Below are positions 26,135-33,809 of a DNA stretch of 45,285 bases, in pieces. A model generated the notes under the pieces. The model was given only the letters and a program-made list of their open reading frames with translations. It did not search any database and had not been told where the DNA came from. The stretch comes from AP-15 sp035570935 (GTDB lineage Bacteria; Pseudomonadota; Alphaproteobacteria; ATCC43930; CGMCC-115725), in contig DATMKU010000113.1 of NCBI GenBank assembly GCA_035570935.1, forward strand, positions 1 to 45,285, read 5' to 3'. A program made the position numbers and the translations under genes. How positions within the stretch are numbered: position 1 is the first letter of the stretch; each line of letters begins with the position of its first letter.

Positions 26135-27451
26135 ATGAGAAGGGTGCTGCTGGCAGCCGCGATGGCGGCGGTGTTCGTTACCGAGATCGGCGCCGCGTCG
26201 GCGCAACCCATAGAACTGCAATGGTGGCACGCAATGACCGCGGCCAATGCCGCCGTGGTCAACCAGATCGCCGCCGAGTTCAACGCCTCGCAGAGCGAAT
26301 ACAAAGTGGTGCCGGTATTCAAGGGCACCTATGCCGAAACGATGAATGCCGGCATTGCCGCCTACCGCGCCGGCAAGGCCCCGGACATCCTCCAGATTTT
26401 CGAGGTCGGCACCGCGACGATGATGGCCGCCAGGGGAGCGGTCATGCCGGTCTACCAGCTGATGAAGGAGGCCGGCGAGCCCTTCGACCCGAAGGCTTAC
26501 CTGCCGGCGGTGACCGGCTATTACAGCACCGCGGACGGCAAGATGCTGTCATTGCCGTTCAACAGTTCGACCGCGATCGTTTACTGGAACAAGACGCTGT
26601 TCAAACAGGCCGGGCTCGACCCCTACAAGCCGCCCAAGACCTGGCCCGAAACCTTTGCCGTCGCCGAAAAGCTTCGCGCCGCCGGAGTGCCGTGCGGTTT
26701 TACCGCCGGTTGGATCAGCTGGACGCAGCTCGAACAGTTCAGCGCCTGGCACAATCTCGCCTTTGCCAGCAAGGCCGACGGGTTCGACGGCCCCGACGCC
26801 CGCCTCGAATTCAACAACCCGACCGTCGTCAGGCATATCGCCAATCTCGCGATGGCCGAGAAGGACAAGAGCTTTGATTATGGCGGGCGCACCAGCGAGC
26901 CCGAAGGCAAGTTTTTGAACGGCGAATGCGGAATGATCCAGACCTCGTCGGGCGCCTACGGCACTTTCAAGAGCGGCGCCAAGTTTGAGTTCGGGATGAC
27001 CGAATTGCCCTATTACCCGGATGTCCCGGGGGCGCCGCAGAATTCGATCATCGGCGGTGCCAGCCTGTGGGTCATGGCGGGCAAGTCGCCGCAAGAATAT
27101 AAGGGTGTGGCGAAGTTCTTCACCTTTCTGTCGCAAACCGATCTGCAGCAAAAGCTGCACGAGGTGACCGGCTATCTGCCGATAACCAAAGCCGCCTATG
27201 AAGCGACCAAGGCTTCCGGTTTCTATGCGAAAAATCCGGATCGCGAAATCCCGGTCCTGCAAATGACCGCGAAGCTGCCGACCGAAAATTCACGCGGGCT
27301 GCGCCTCGGCAATCTGGTGCGGATCCGCGACATCATCGCCGAGGATCTCGAAGCGGTCTTCGCCGGCAAGGAGAATGCCCAGACGGGGCTCGACGACGCC
27401 GTCAAGCGCGGCAACGCGCTGTTGGCGCAGTTCCAAGAGAACACGCAGTAG
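26135..27451 (+). CDS. ugpB: sn-Glycerol-3-phosphate ABC transporter, periplasmic binding protein
   Basis: 438 residues, normal UgpB length. Signal peptide at residues 1-23 (L-L-A-A-A-M-A-A-V-F-V ending A-S-A-Q). The mature start I-E-L-Q-W-W-H-A-M and the K-G-T-Y-A-E-T-M-N-A-G-I, S-S-T-A-I-V-Y-W-N-K and N-S-I-I-G-G-A-S-L-W-V-M segments are characteristic of UgpB within the family 1 binding proteins. It captures glycerol-3-phosphate or glycerophosphodiesters. The ATG follows CAGGGGGCGAA. A palindromic repeat lies between it and ugpA. Confidence 0.94.
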   Translation: MRRVLLAAAMAAVFVTEIGAASAQPIELQWWHAMTAANAAVVNQIAAEFNASQSEYKVVPVFKGTYAETMNAGIAAYRAGKAPDILQIFEVGTATMMAARGAVMPVYQLMKEAGEPFDPKAYLPAVTGYYSTADGKMLSLPFNSSTAIVYWNKTLFKQAGLDPYKPPKTWPETFAVAEKLRAAGVPCGFTAGWISWTQLEQFSAWHNLAFASKADGFDGPDARLEFNNPTVVRHIANLAMAEKDKSFDYGGRTSEPEGKFLNGECGMIQTSSGAYGTFKSGAKFEFGMTELPYYPDVPGAPQNSIIGGASLWVMAGKSPQEYKGVAKFFTFLSQTDLQQKLHEVTGYLPITKAAYEATKASGFYAKNPDREIPVLQMTAKLPTENSRGLRLGNLVRIRDIIAEDLEAVFAGKENAQTGLDDAVKRGNALLAQFQENTQ

Positions 27452-27511
27452 CGGCGCCCAATTTAATGGTGTAAATCAAAGCAGGTCATCCCCGCATGAG
27501 TTATAGAATCG

Positions 27512-27589
27512 GTTGCTTCGTCGCTGTGCTCCTCGCAATAACAATTAATCACTATGTCATTGCGAGCAAAGCGAAGCAATCTCGCTGGG
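27512..27589. repeat. REP-like palindromic repeat, family A, copy 2, between ugpB and ugpA
   Basis: The left half (GTTGCTTCGTCGCTGTGCTC, then CTCGCAAT) and the right half (GTCATTGCGAGCAAAGCGAA, then GCAATC) are inverted copies around an AT-rich centre near 27541-27555. The wording matches the repeat at 2743-2835. The mRNA between the binding-protein and permease genes would fold into a strong hairpin. Confidence 0.88.
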
Positions 27590-27645
27590 CGGCACTCGGT
27601 ACCATGTGTTGGATGCGTACGGCTGTCTTCGTTACTTAAGTACTG

Positions 27646-28530
27646 ATGGAACGTCGCGTCGTTTTTTCCGGCCGGGTGTTCCCGGTCTTGCTGCTGATGC
27701 CGCAGCTGGCGGTGACGATCGTGTTTTTCTTTTGGCCGGCGGCACAGGCGTTGTTGCAGTCGGTCGAGCGCGAGGACGCCTTTGGGCTGACGACGCACTT
27801 TGTCGGCTGGGCCAATTTCGCGGCGATCTTTTCCGATCCGTCTTATCTCGCTTCGGTCGAGGTCAGCTTTGTCTTCGGCTTTGCCGTCGCCGTGCTGGCG
27901 CTGGCGCCGGGCCTGTTGTTCGCCGCGATGGCCGACCGGGTCGTGCGCGGCGCCGCCTTTTACAAAACGGTGCTGATGCTACCCTATGCGATCGCACCGG
28001 CGATCGCCGGCGTATTGTGGCTTTTTCTGTTCAACCCGAGCTTCGGCATCGTCGGATCCGTCTTGCGGCATGCCGGTATCGATTGGAATTACCTGCTGAA
28101 CGGCCGCCAGGCTCTGCTGCTGGTGATCCTCGCCGCGGCGTGGAAGCAGATCGGCTACAATTTCTTGTTCTTCCTCGCCGGGCTGCAGGCGATCCCGAAA
28201 TCCTTGCTCGAAGCAGCAGCACTCGACGGCGCAAATTCGCGCCGCCGGTTTTGGCGGATCACCTTTCCCCTGCTGGCGCCGACCAGTTTTTTCCTGCTCG
28301 TCGTCAACATCGTCTATGCCTTTTTCGACACCTTTGGCATCATCCAAAACGTGACCCAGGGTGGGCCCGACCAGGCGACCCAGATCCTCGTCTACCGGGT
28401 CTGGTACGATGGCGTCGTCGGCCTCGACCTCGGCGGTTCGGCGGCGCAATCGGTGATCCTGATGGCGATCGTCATCGCGCTGACCGCGGTCCAGTTCCAC
28501 TTTGTCGAGCGGCGCGTGCATTACGGATGA
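27646..28530 (+). CDS. ugpA: sn-Glycerol-3-phosphate ABC transporter permease
   Basis: 294 residues, six predicted membrane segments, the first at about residues 8-32. The cytoplasmic EAA loop that docks on the ATPase reads P-K-S-L-L-E-A-A-A-L-D-G-A-N (near residue 185). G-G-P-D-Q-A-T-Q-I-L-V-Y near residue 245 is typical of UgpA. The ATG at 27646 has no obvious ribosome-binding site, so translation may be weak or start elsewhere. It follows ugpB after 194 bp containing a repeat, and precedes ugpE by 9 bp. Confidence 0.93.
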   Translation: MERRVVFSGRVFPVLLLMPQLAVTIVFFFWPAAQALLQSVEREDAFGLTTHFVGWANFAAIFSDPSYLASVEVSFVFGFAVAVLALAPGLLFAAMADRVVRGAAFYKTVLMLPYAIAPAIAGVLWLFLFNPSFGIVGSVLRHAGIDWNYLLNGRQALLLVILAAAWKQIGYNFLFFLAGLQAIPKSLLEAAALDGANSRRRFWRITFPLLAPTSFFLLVVNIVYAFFDTFGIIQNVTQGGPDQATQILVYRVWYDGVVGLDLGGSAAQSVILMAIVIALTAVQFHFVERRVHYG

Positions 28531-28539
28531 GAAGCTGAA

Positions 28540-29385
28540 ATGGCGGGCTCCGGCCGCGGCGCCTGGATCCCGCATATCGTGCTGCTGGCCGGCCTGGGTC
28601 TGGTGCTGTTCCCGATTTACGTCGCGTTCGTCGCCTCGAGCCTGACCCTGCGCGACATCCTCGACGCGCCGATGACCTTGGTCCCTGGCCCACATCTCGT
28701 TGCCAATTATCGGGAGGCTCTGGCCACCGGCACGATGGCGACCAGCGGCCTAGGCGTCGGAACGATGCTGGCGAACAGCTTAGTCGTGGCGCTCTTGATC
28801 GCGCTCGGCAAGATCGCGATTTCGCTGCCCTCGGCCTACGCCGTCGTGTTCTTCCGCTTTCCGCTGCGCCGGCTATGTTTTTGGGCGATCTTTGTCACGC
28901 TGATGCTGCCGGTCGAAGTGCGGATCATCCCGACCTACAAGGTCGCGGCCGATCTTCGGCTGATCGACACCCATGCCGGGCTCGCTCTTCCATTGATCGC
29001 CTCGGCGACCGCGACATTGCTGTTCCGTCAGTTCTTTATGACGATCCCCGACGAACTCGCCGAGGCGGCAAAGCTCGACGGCGCCGGGCCGTGGCGCTTT
29101 TTCGTATGGATCGCGATCCCATTGTCGCGCACCAACATCACGGCATTGTTCGTCATTCTCTTCATTTACGGCTGGAACCAATATCTTTGGCCATTGCTAA
29201 TCACCGACAGCCCCGACATGACGACGATCGTCGTCGGCATTCGCCAGATGATCGGCACCGGCGACGCGCAGACCGCCTGGCACCTGGTGATGGCGACGGC
29301 ATTATTGGCGATATTGCCGCCGGTTGCGGTCGTGCTGGCGATGCAGCGCTGGTTCGTCGCCGGGCTGATCGAACCGGAAAAGTGA
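28540..29385 (+). CDS. ugpE: sn-Glycerol-3-phosphate ABC transporter permease
   Basis: 281 residues with six membrane segments. It has the A-Y-A-V-V-F-F-R-F-P region and the EAA loop P-D-E-L-A-E-A-A-K-L-D-G-A-G-P (near residue 170), followed by Y-G-W-N-Q-Y-L-W-P-L, a UgpE signature. It forms the transmembrane pore with UgpA. The next gene is on the opposite strand, 17 bp away, so the ATPase gene ugpC expected here is absent. Confidence 0.94.
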   Translation: MAGSGRGAWIPHIVLLAGLGLVLFPIYVAFVASSLTLRDILDAPMTLVPGPHLVANYREALATGTMATSGLGVGTMLANSLVVALLIALGKIAISLPSAYAVVFFRFPLRRLCFWAIFVTLMLPVEVRIIPTYKVAADLRLIDTHAGLALPLIASATATLLFRQFFMTIPDELAEAAKLDGAGPWRFFVWIAIPLSRTNITALFVILFIYGWNQYLWPLLITDSPDMTTIVVGIRQMIGTGDAQTAWHLVMATALLAILPPVAVVLAMQRWFVAGLIEPEK

Positions 29386-29402
29386 CAGCAGCGCCGCTAA
29401 AT

Positions 29403-30575
29403 TCAGCCCAGCGCCGCGTAAACCGCCTTTTCGAAGCCGTCAAAAATTGCCAAAGCCTTGGGATCGGCGAACGGGAGCAATTGCATCAGGATCACGCCGG
29501 CCACACCCTTGCCAGGGTCGATCCAGAAATAGGTGTTGCCGAGCCCCGCCCAGGCGAGGCTGCGGGCGCGGCGCCGGCCCGGCACCGCTTCGGTCGAGAT
29601 CATAAAGCCGAGGCTCCATTTCTTGACCATGCCGGGAAAGAACTCGGCGTCGTTCGAGGAGGCCGGCATCGCCGTCTTCAAGAGCTGCACCGTGAGGTCG
29701 CCGATCGCGTTTTCGGTCATCAGCCGAACCGTGTCGGGCCCAAGAATCTGCCGGCCGTTGGCGGCGCGCCCGTCGTTGAGGAACAGCCGCGTGAAGGCCA
29801 CATAATCGGGGGCGGTGCCGTAGAGGCCGCCGCCGCCCATCTCGAATTCGGGTTCCTGCGGGATTTCAAACGCGATCGGCGCGAGCGCGCCGTCATCGCC
29901 GCGCGCATGCACGGCAGCGAGCCGGGCGCGATGGCGCTCCGTGAGCCTGAAGGCGGTGTCCTGCATTCCGATCGGCGCGAACAGATGTTCCGCGAAATAA
30001 TCGCCGAGCCGCTGGCCGCTGACCCGCTCCACCGCCTTGCCGACCCAGTCGATGTTGATCCCGTAATCCCACCGCTCGCCGGGATCAAAAATCAGCGGCA
30101 GCGCCAGCGCCGCGTTCTGGCAGGTGATGATGCCCGGTACGCCGTTCCGTTCCATGTAACGGCCCATCTGCGGGTTCCAGATGTCGTAGACAAAGCCGGC
30201 GGTGTGGGTGATCAAATGGCGTAGCGTGATCGGCCGCCGTGCCGGCCGCAGCCGCGGCTCTCCCTCCGCGTCAAAGCCTTCGAGCACTCGCGGTGCGGCA
30301 AGCTCGGGCAGCACCTCGGCGATCGGCCCGTCGAGCGCCAATTTTCCCTGCTCGACGAGTTGCATTGCCGCCGTCGAGGTGATCGCCTTGGTCATCGAGG
30401 CGATCCAGAACACCGTGTCCGGCGTCATCGTGGCGCCGTCGGGCAATGCCCGGGTGCCGAAAGCGCCCTGATAGAGCGGCCCGTCGCGCGTCGCCGCCAT
30501 CGCCACGACGCCCGGCACATCGCCGCGATCGGTGGCTTTCTTCAGCACCTCGTCGATTTGCGGCATTTGACGCAT
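29403..30575 (-). CDS. Serine hydrolase, class C beta-lactamase/esterase family
   Basis: 390 residues with no signal peptide, hence probably a cytoplasmic esterase rather than a resistance enzyme. The nucleophile motif is S60-M-T-K63 (W-I-A-S-M-T-K-A); Y-G-I-N-I-D-W near residue 165 supplies the expected tyrosine; and the domain ends in V-A-G-V-I-L-M-Q. The layout recalls EstB-type esterases, which lack the lactamase K-T-G box. The ATG at 30575 is preceded by GGGGAGG. Its upstream region is built of transposon debris, so its promoter may be recent. Confidence 0.88.
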   Translation of the reverse strand: MRQMPQIDEVLKKATDRGDVPGVVAMAATRDGPLYQGAFGTRALPDGATMTPDTVFWIASMTKAITSTAAMQLVEQGKLALDGPIAEVLPELAAPRVLEGFDAEGEPRLRPARRPITLRHLITHTAGFVYDIWNPQMGRYMERNGVPGIITCQNAALALPLIFDPGERWDYGINIDWVGKAVERVSGQRLGDYFAEHLFAPIGMQDTAFRLTERHRARLAAVHARGDDGALAPIAFEIPQEPEFEMGGGGLYGTAPDYVAFTRLFLNDGRAANGRQILGPDTVRLMTENAIGDLTVQLLKTAMPASSNDAEFFPGMVKKWSLGFMISTEAVPGRRRARSLAWAGLGNTYFWIDPGKGVAGVILMQLLPFADPKALAIFDGFEKAVYAALG

Positions 30576-30633
30576 GACGTTCCTCCCCGGTTAACCATGG
30601 AGAGCCTCGCGGCTTATTATTGTCGGAGGGCCT

Positions 30634-30750
30634 AGTCTCAATCACCGCGAGTTGAGATTGCGCCAGATTTTGCTGGAATTGAAGGTTCTGGTCGGCCGTC
30701 ACGAAAACGTCGAAGCCGTTCTCGGCTGCCCGCTGCAGCAACTCGCCGAA
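30634..30750 (-). pseudogene. Fragment of a PIN-like (DUF5615-type) protein
   Basis: About 40 residues are recognisable: F-G-E-L-L-Q-R-A-A-E-N-G-F-D-V then F-V-T-A-D-Q-N-L-Q-F-Q-Q-N-L, matching the second half of small PIN-like toxin-type nucleases, including their conserved T-x-D-x-N-L. No start and no C-terminus remain. It is in the same open frame as the IS630 fragment upstream, by chance of the junction. Confidence 0.6.
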
Positions 30751-30819
30751 AGCCGGGGGCACGACGACTCTGTTCGCCGCGCTCAGCGGGCTCGACGGAA
30801 CCGTCATCGGGCGCTGTAT

Positions 30820-30954
30820 CGAGCGGAAGACGCCGCGGCGGATGCGCTGGCGGGTGATCTTGGAAAAGAAGTTCTCGACCGCATTCAGCCAGGAGGTGGA
30901 GGCGGGCGTGAAGTGGAAGGTCCCGCTGAGCGTCGCGGGCGTCGACAGCGTGAT
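30820..30954 (-). mobile_element. IS630-family transposase remnant (C-terminal piece)
   Basis: About 45 residues: F-H-F-T-P-A-S-T-S-W-L-N-A-V-E-N-F-F then R-R-G-V-F-R-S. This is the block around the last acidic catalytic residue (Glu in N-A-V-E) of IS630/Tc1 DDE transposases. Nothing upstream or downstream of this block survives and no terminal repeats were recognised. Confidence 0.7.
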
Positions 30955-31140
30955 CCTTGGCCGCGCTTTCCGGGCGCCCGGTTGATCGGCCCGATCCAAG
31001 TAGTATCGAGCATCAAATATTGATTGTCCGGATTGCCGATCGGCGAAGCGGCCGTCTTTTCCCGATCGCCACGAGACTCGATCTTCTCAGTCCAAGATAG
31101 AAGGCGACGCCGGAAGGCGTCCCTCTTGTCGTCGGGCGAA
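30955..31140 (-). mobile_element. IS5-family (IS427-like) transposase remnant
   Basis: The minus strand reads P-D-N-Q-Y-L-M-L-D-T-T-W-I followed by A-P-G-K-R-G-Q. This resembles the D-N-E-Y-L-M-I-D-S-T-I-V-R-A-H block of IS5-type transposases, which contains the first catalytic Asp. The R-A-H-Q part is altered, and the upstream sequence (D-A-F-R-R-R-L-L-S-W-T-E-K) is only loosely similar. Clearly non-functional. Confidence 0.5.
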
Positions 31141-31149
31141 ACGATGGCG

Positions 31150-31812
31150 TCAGCGGCGCCGGCGCCGCACCATCCCGAAACGAAGAAGCGCGGTGCCAAA
31201 AAGCGCGGTGCCGAGCAACGCCAGTGAGGCTGGCTCCGGCGCCGGTATAAAGGTAGCATCGATTTCCGCGAGGAGGAAGCCTCCTTGAGCGGCTGTTACA
31301 TCGAGATACCGGTATACACCAACAATATCGGTGCCAAGATCCGGGATCAGCTCGTCGCCGTTCCCGCTGTCGAGGAGTACCGCCGAATCGTCGATCACAC
31401 CGGCCGTGTTTGTGCCGAACACTTCCCATTCGCCGGCAGGGGATGTCGTCAGACCGCTCGCACGAAAACCAAGCCGTGCACTCGTCAGCGGCGGGATCAT
31501 CAAATTTATCAGATCGAGCTGGACGAAAAAACCTGGAACGATCTCATTGCCTGCGGTGCCGGCAATGCCGAGGCCCTCGTCGGCAAATCCTTCGTCCGTG
31601 GCGTAGAGATCCGGGTCACCGCCGTTCTCTCCAGTCGCTGTCACCATGCCGGCCCCGGGGGGAGTGCTGTCGTAGGTTTTAGATGGCCCCTGATTGCCCG
31701 GCGGCTTGTTAAACATATATTTGCCGGTCGTCGGGCCGGCGTAAGCGTGCCCCAAATTAGCCAACACCCCCCCGACCAACGCGGCAACGGCAATCAGGTG
31801 CTTTGCCCTCAT
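31150..31812 (-). CDS. PEP-CTERM sorting-domain protein
   Basis: 220 residues from the ATG at 31812, with GGGGGAC in front. A signal peptide covers residues 1-25 (L-I-A-V-A-A-L-V-G-G ending A-Y-A-G). The C-terminus is a textbook PEP-CTERM signal: P-E-P-A-S-L-A-L-L-G, a hydrophobic stretch, then M-V-R-R-R-R-R. Such proteins are exported, recognised by an exosortase, cleaved at the PEP motif and released or anchored, often in strains that make an exopolysaccharide. The body is acidic and Gly/Thr/Asp-rich with no recognised domain. No exosortase gene is in the window. Confidence 0.9.
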   Translation of the reverse strand: MRAKHLIAVAALVGGVLANLGHAYAGPTTGKYMFNKPPGNQGPSKTYDSTPPGAGMVTATGENGGDPDLYATDEGFADEGLGIAGTAGNEIVPGFFVQLDLINLMIPPLTSARLGFRASGLTTSPAGEWEVFGTNTAGVIDDSAVLLDSGNGDELIPDLGTDIVGVYRYLDVTAAQGGFLLAEIDATFIPAPEPASLALLGTALFGTALLRFGMVRRRRR

Positions 31813-32644
31813 TTTTGTCCCCCGATACGTGCTAATCATTGCAGATAGTCGGCATGCCCGCAGGGCGGTTAGGATCTCTCGTGAGCCTCGATAACAGCAA
31901 GCAATTTTCGCGCCATCTTCGGAATTTCAATGGCCTCTCTCAATTGGCGACGCATACCGGCAGAAATTGTAAATTTTATCGACATCTTTTACCACCCTGT
32001 TGAGTGGAGATGCCCCCCGAAAAGCCGGGCCTTTGGCGGCCGAACCGGCCAGCCCTCGATCGCCCAAAAGCTCGCATCAGGATCGGGTTATTCACATCGC
32101 TTCAAAATTTTGCATTTCTTCTGGACAGTTAGAATGATCTCGCAATCTCGCAACCGCGGTGAAACCGCAACGCTGCATTGCTTAAAAATCCGGTTTGGGA
32201 GATGCGAAACCGGTTTGACGGGAATTTGACAGTTAGTCGGATTTCTTTACACATCTTTCGCCTATTGCTGACTCCGAAGGGTGACCCGATCTCGATGGGC
32301 TGAAAAAGAACCCGTCCCACGATCCGCTTCCGGCCACCGATGCGGTTGGAGTGTGCTCACCGCTGGACCCGTTCGATGGGCGACGTTCGGGGCGAGGCTG
32401 TGTCGGAGACATTTCATGTGTCGGAATTTTTGACACAATGTTGCACAATGATGTCACGCGGTGCTGGTCGCGGCGCGCCGCAGCGCATCGTCAGATGGCG
32501 CGCGGCGTGGCGGACGGGTGCGGTTGCGGCCGTCATGAACAGCACTATTTTGGACAAACCGCCGTGGCGTATTCACGTAACTGGCGCAACAACCATGAAC
32601 CTGTCTCCGATTTCAAGAGCCGCCGTTCCCCGCCTCGCAGTACC
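31813..32644. other. Long non-coding stretch, relatively AT-rich
   Basis: About 830 bp without a convincing gene on either strand, and visibly lower in G+C than its surroundings around 31900-32250. The right-hand part has a small inverted repeat, TGTGTC at 32417-32422 and GACACA at 32432-32437 around an AT-rich centre, which could be a protein-binding site. The left end must carry the promoter of the PEP-CTERM gene. Confidence 0.55.
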
Positions 32645-33718
32645 TCAGCGGGAGCGGAACAGCCGGCCGCCCGGCATCGGCCGCGGCACGCCGGTGGTCG
32701 AGGGCAGGCTGAGCGGCAGCCCGGCGGCCGAGCGGACCGCAAGATAGGCGAAGGCCTGGGCTTCGAGCGCGTCGCCGTCCCAGCCGACGGCTTCGACCGG
32801 GCGCACAGGCGCGCCAAGACGCCTGATAAGCGCCGCCATCAGCGCCGGGTTATGCCGGCCGCCGCCGCAGACCAGCCACTCGCGCACGGGTGCCGGAAAA
32901 TACCGGCACCCGGCGGCAACCGCGGCGGCGGTCATTTCGGTCAGGGTGGCGGCGCCGTCCGGCAACGACAGGCCCTCGGGCACGGCGTCGCGAAAATCGT
33001 CGCGGTCGAGCGATTTCGGCGGCCATAGCGCGAAATAGGGGTGCTCCAGGAAACGGGCGACATGCATTTGCGAAACGGCGCCGGCACGGGCGAACGCGCC
33101 GTCGAAATCAGCCGCGGCGCCGGTATGGCAGCGCACCCAGTCGTCGATCATCGCGTTAGCGGGCCCGGTGTCGAAGGCGAGGATATCCGCCGTTTCGCCG
33201 ATTTTATCACTTCCGATCCACGTCACATTGCCGACCCCGCCGAGGTTGAGGACGGCGATCGGCTTGGGCAAGGCCGAGGCGAGGGCGGCGTGGAACAATG
33301 GCGCGAATGGCGCGCCTTCGCCGCCGCCGGCGACGTCGGCCGAGCGAAAATCGGCGACCACGTCGATCCCGAGGCGGCGGGCCAGGGCGTCGCCCTCGCC
33401 CAACTGCCAGGTGCGATGCTCCGTCGGGCGATGCAGGATCGTGTGGCCGTGCATGCCGATGATGTCCGGCGCGAGCCGCTTGTAGCGATCGAGAAATTGT
33501 TCGACCGCATCGCCGTGCAGCCGCGTCAATTCGGTTTCGACCGCAGCCACCGGCCCGACCCCGCCCAGCACCCCGCGCAGCCTCTCGCGGAAATTGAGCG
33601 CGTAGGGGATCGTCATCGACGGTCCTGGGACAACGCGGGCGACGCCGTCGGTTTCGAGCATCGCGACGTCGATGCCGTCGAGCGAGGTGCCGCTCATCAG
33701 CCCGATCGCCCGCCGCAC
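32645..33718 (-). CDS. anmK: Anhydro-N-acetylmuramic acid kinase
   Basis: 357 residues from the GTG at 33718, with AAGGGAGGGG directly upstream. The frame is open to an ATG at 33811, but that would translate a palindromic repeat and overlap the divergent tyrS start. The opening G-L-M-S-G-T-S-L-D-G-I-D-V-A-M is the family signature; G-H-T-I-L-H-R, N-L-G-G-V-G-N-V-T and F-D-T-G-P-A-N-A-M-I-D-D follow, with C-G-G-G-R-H-N-P near residue 290. AnmK phosphorylates and opens anhydroMurNAc in peptidoglycan recycling, using material that an AmpG-like permease brings in. Confidence 0.95.
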   Translation of the reverse strand: MRRAIGLMSGTSLDGIDVAMLETDGVARVVPGPSMTIPYALNFRERLRGVLGGVGPVAAVETELTRLHGDAVEQFLDRYKRLAPDIIGMHGHTILHRPTEHRTWQLGEGDALARRLGIDVVADFRSADVAGGGEGAPFAPLFHAALASALPKPIAVLNLGGVGNVTWIGSDKIGETADILAFDTGPANAMIDDWVRCHTGAAADFDGAFARAGAVSQMHVARFLEHPYFALWPPKSLDRDDFRDAVPEGLSLPDGAATLTEMTAAAVAAGCRYFPAPVREWLVCGGGRHNPALMAALIRRLGAPVRPVEAVGWDGDALEAQAFAYLAVRSAAGLPLSLPSTTGVPRPMPGGRLFRSR

Positions 33719-33777
33719 CCCCTCCCTTGGCTCCCCCGCATGCAGGGGAGGGTCAGGATAGGGGCGGGAGGGTGGTG
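33719..33777. repeat. Palindromic repeat, family C, abutting the anmK start
   Basis: An inner inverted repeat around CCCCCGCATGCAGGGG and an outer pair (CCCCTCCC on the left against GGGAGGGTGG on the right) match the two-stem layout of the repeat at 23528-23597. On the minus strand its last bases (AAGGGAGGGG) are the apparent ribosome-binding site of anmK. Confidence 0.75.
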
Positions 33778-33809
33778 GCCCCTCCGCGGCTGTGTTAGAT
33801 GACGGCGCC

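Larger units (their letters stand above)
30576..31149. other. Gene remnant region (IS and toxin fragments)
   Basis: No intact gene. The stretch is tiled, on the minus strand, by three unrelated fragments listed separately: an IS5-like piece, an IS630-like C-terminal piece and a PIN-like piece. It sits between the PEP-CTERM gene stop and the serine hydrolase start. Confidence 0.65.

Noticed and set aside
29403..30575. Antibiotic-resistance beta-lactamase
   Set aside because: S-x-x-K is present, but there is no signal peptide and no clear K-T-G box; esterase-type family membership is more likely.
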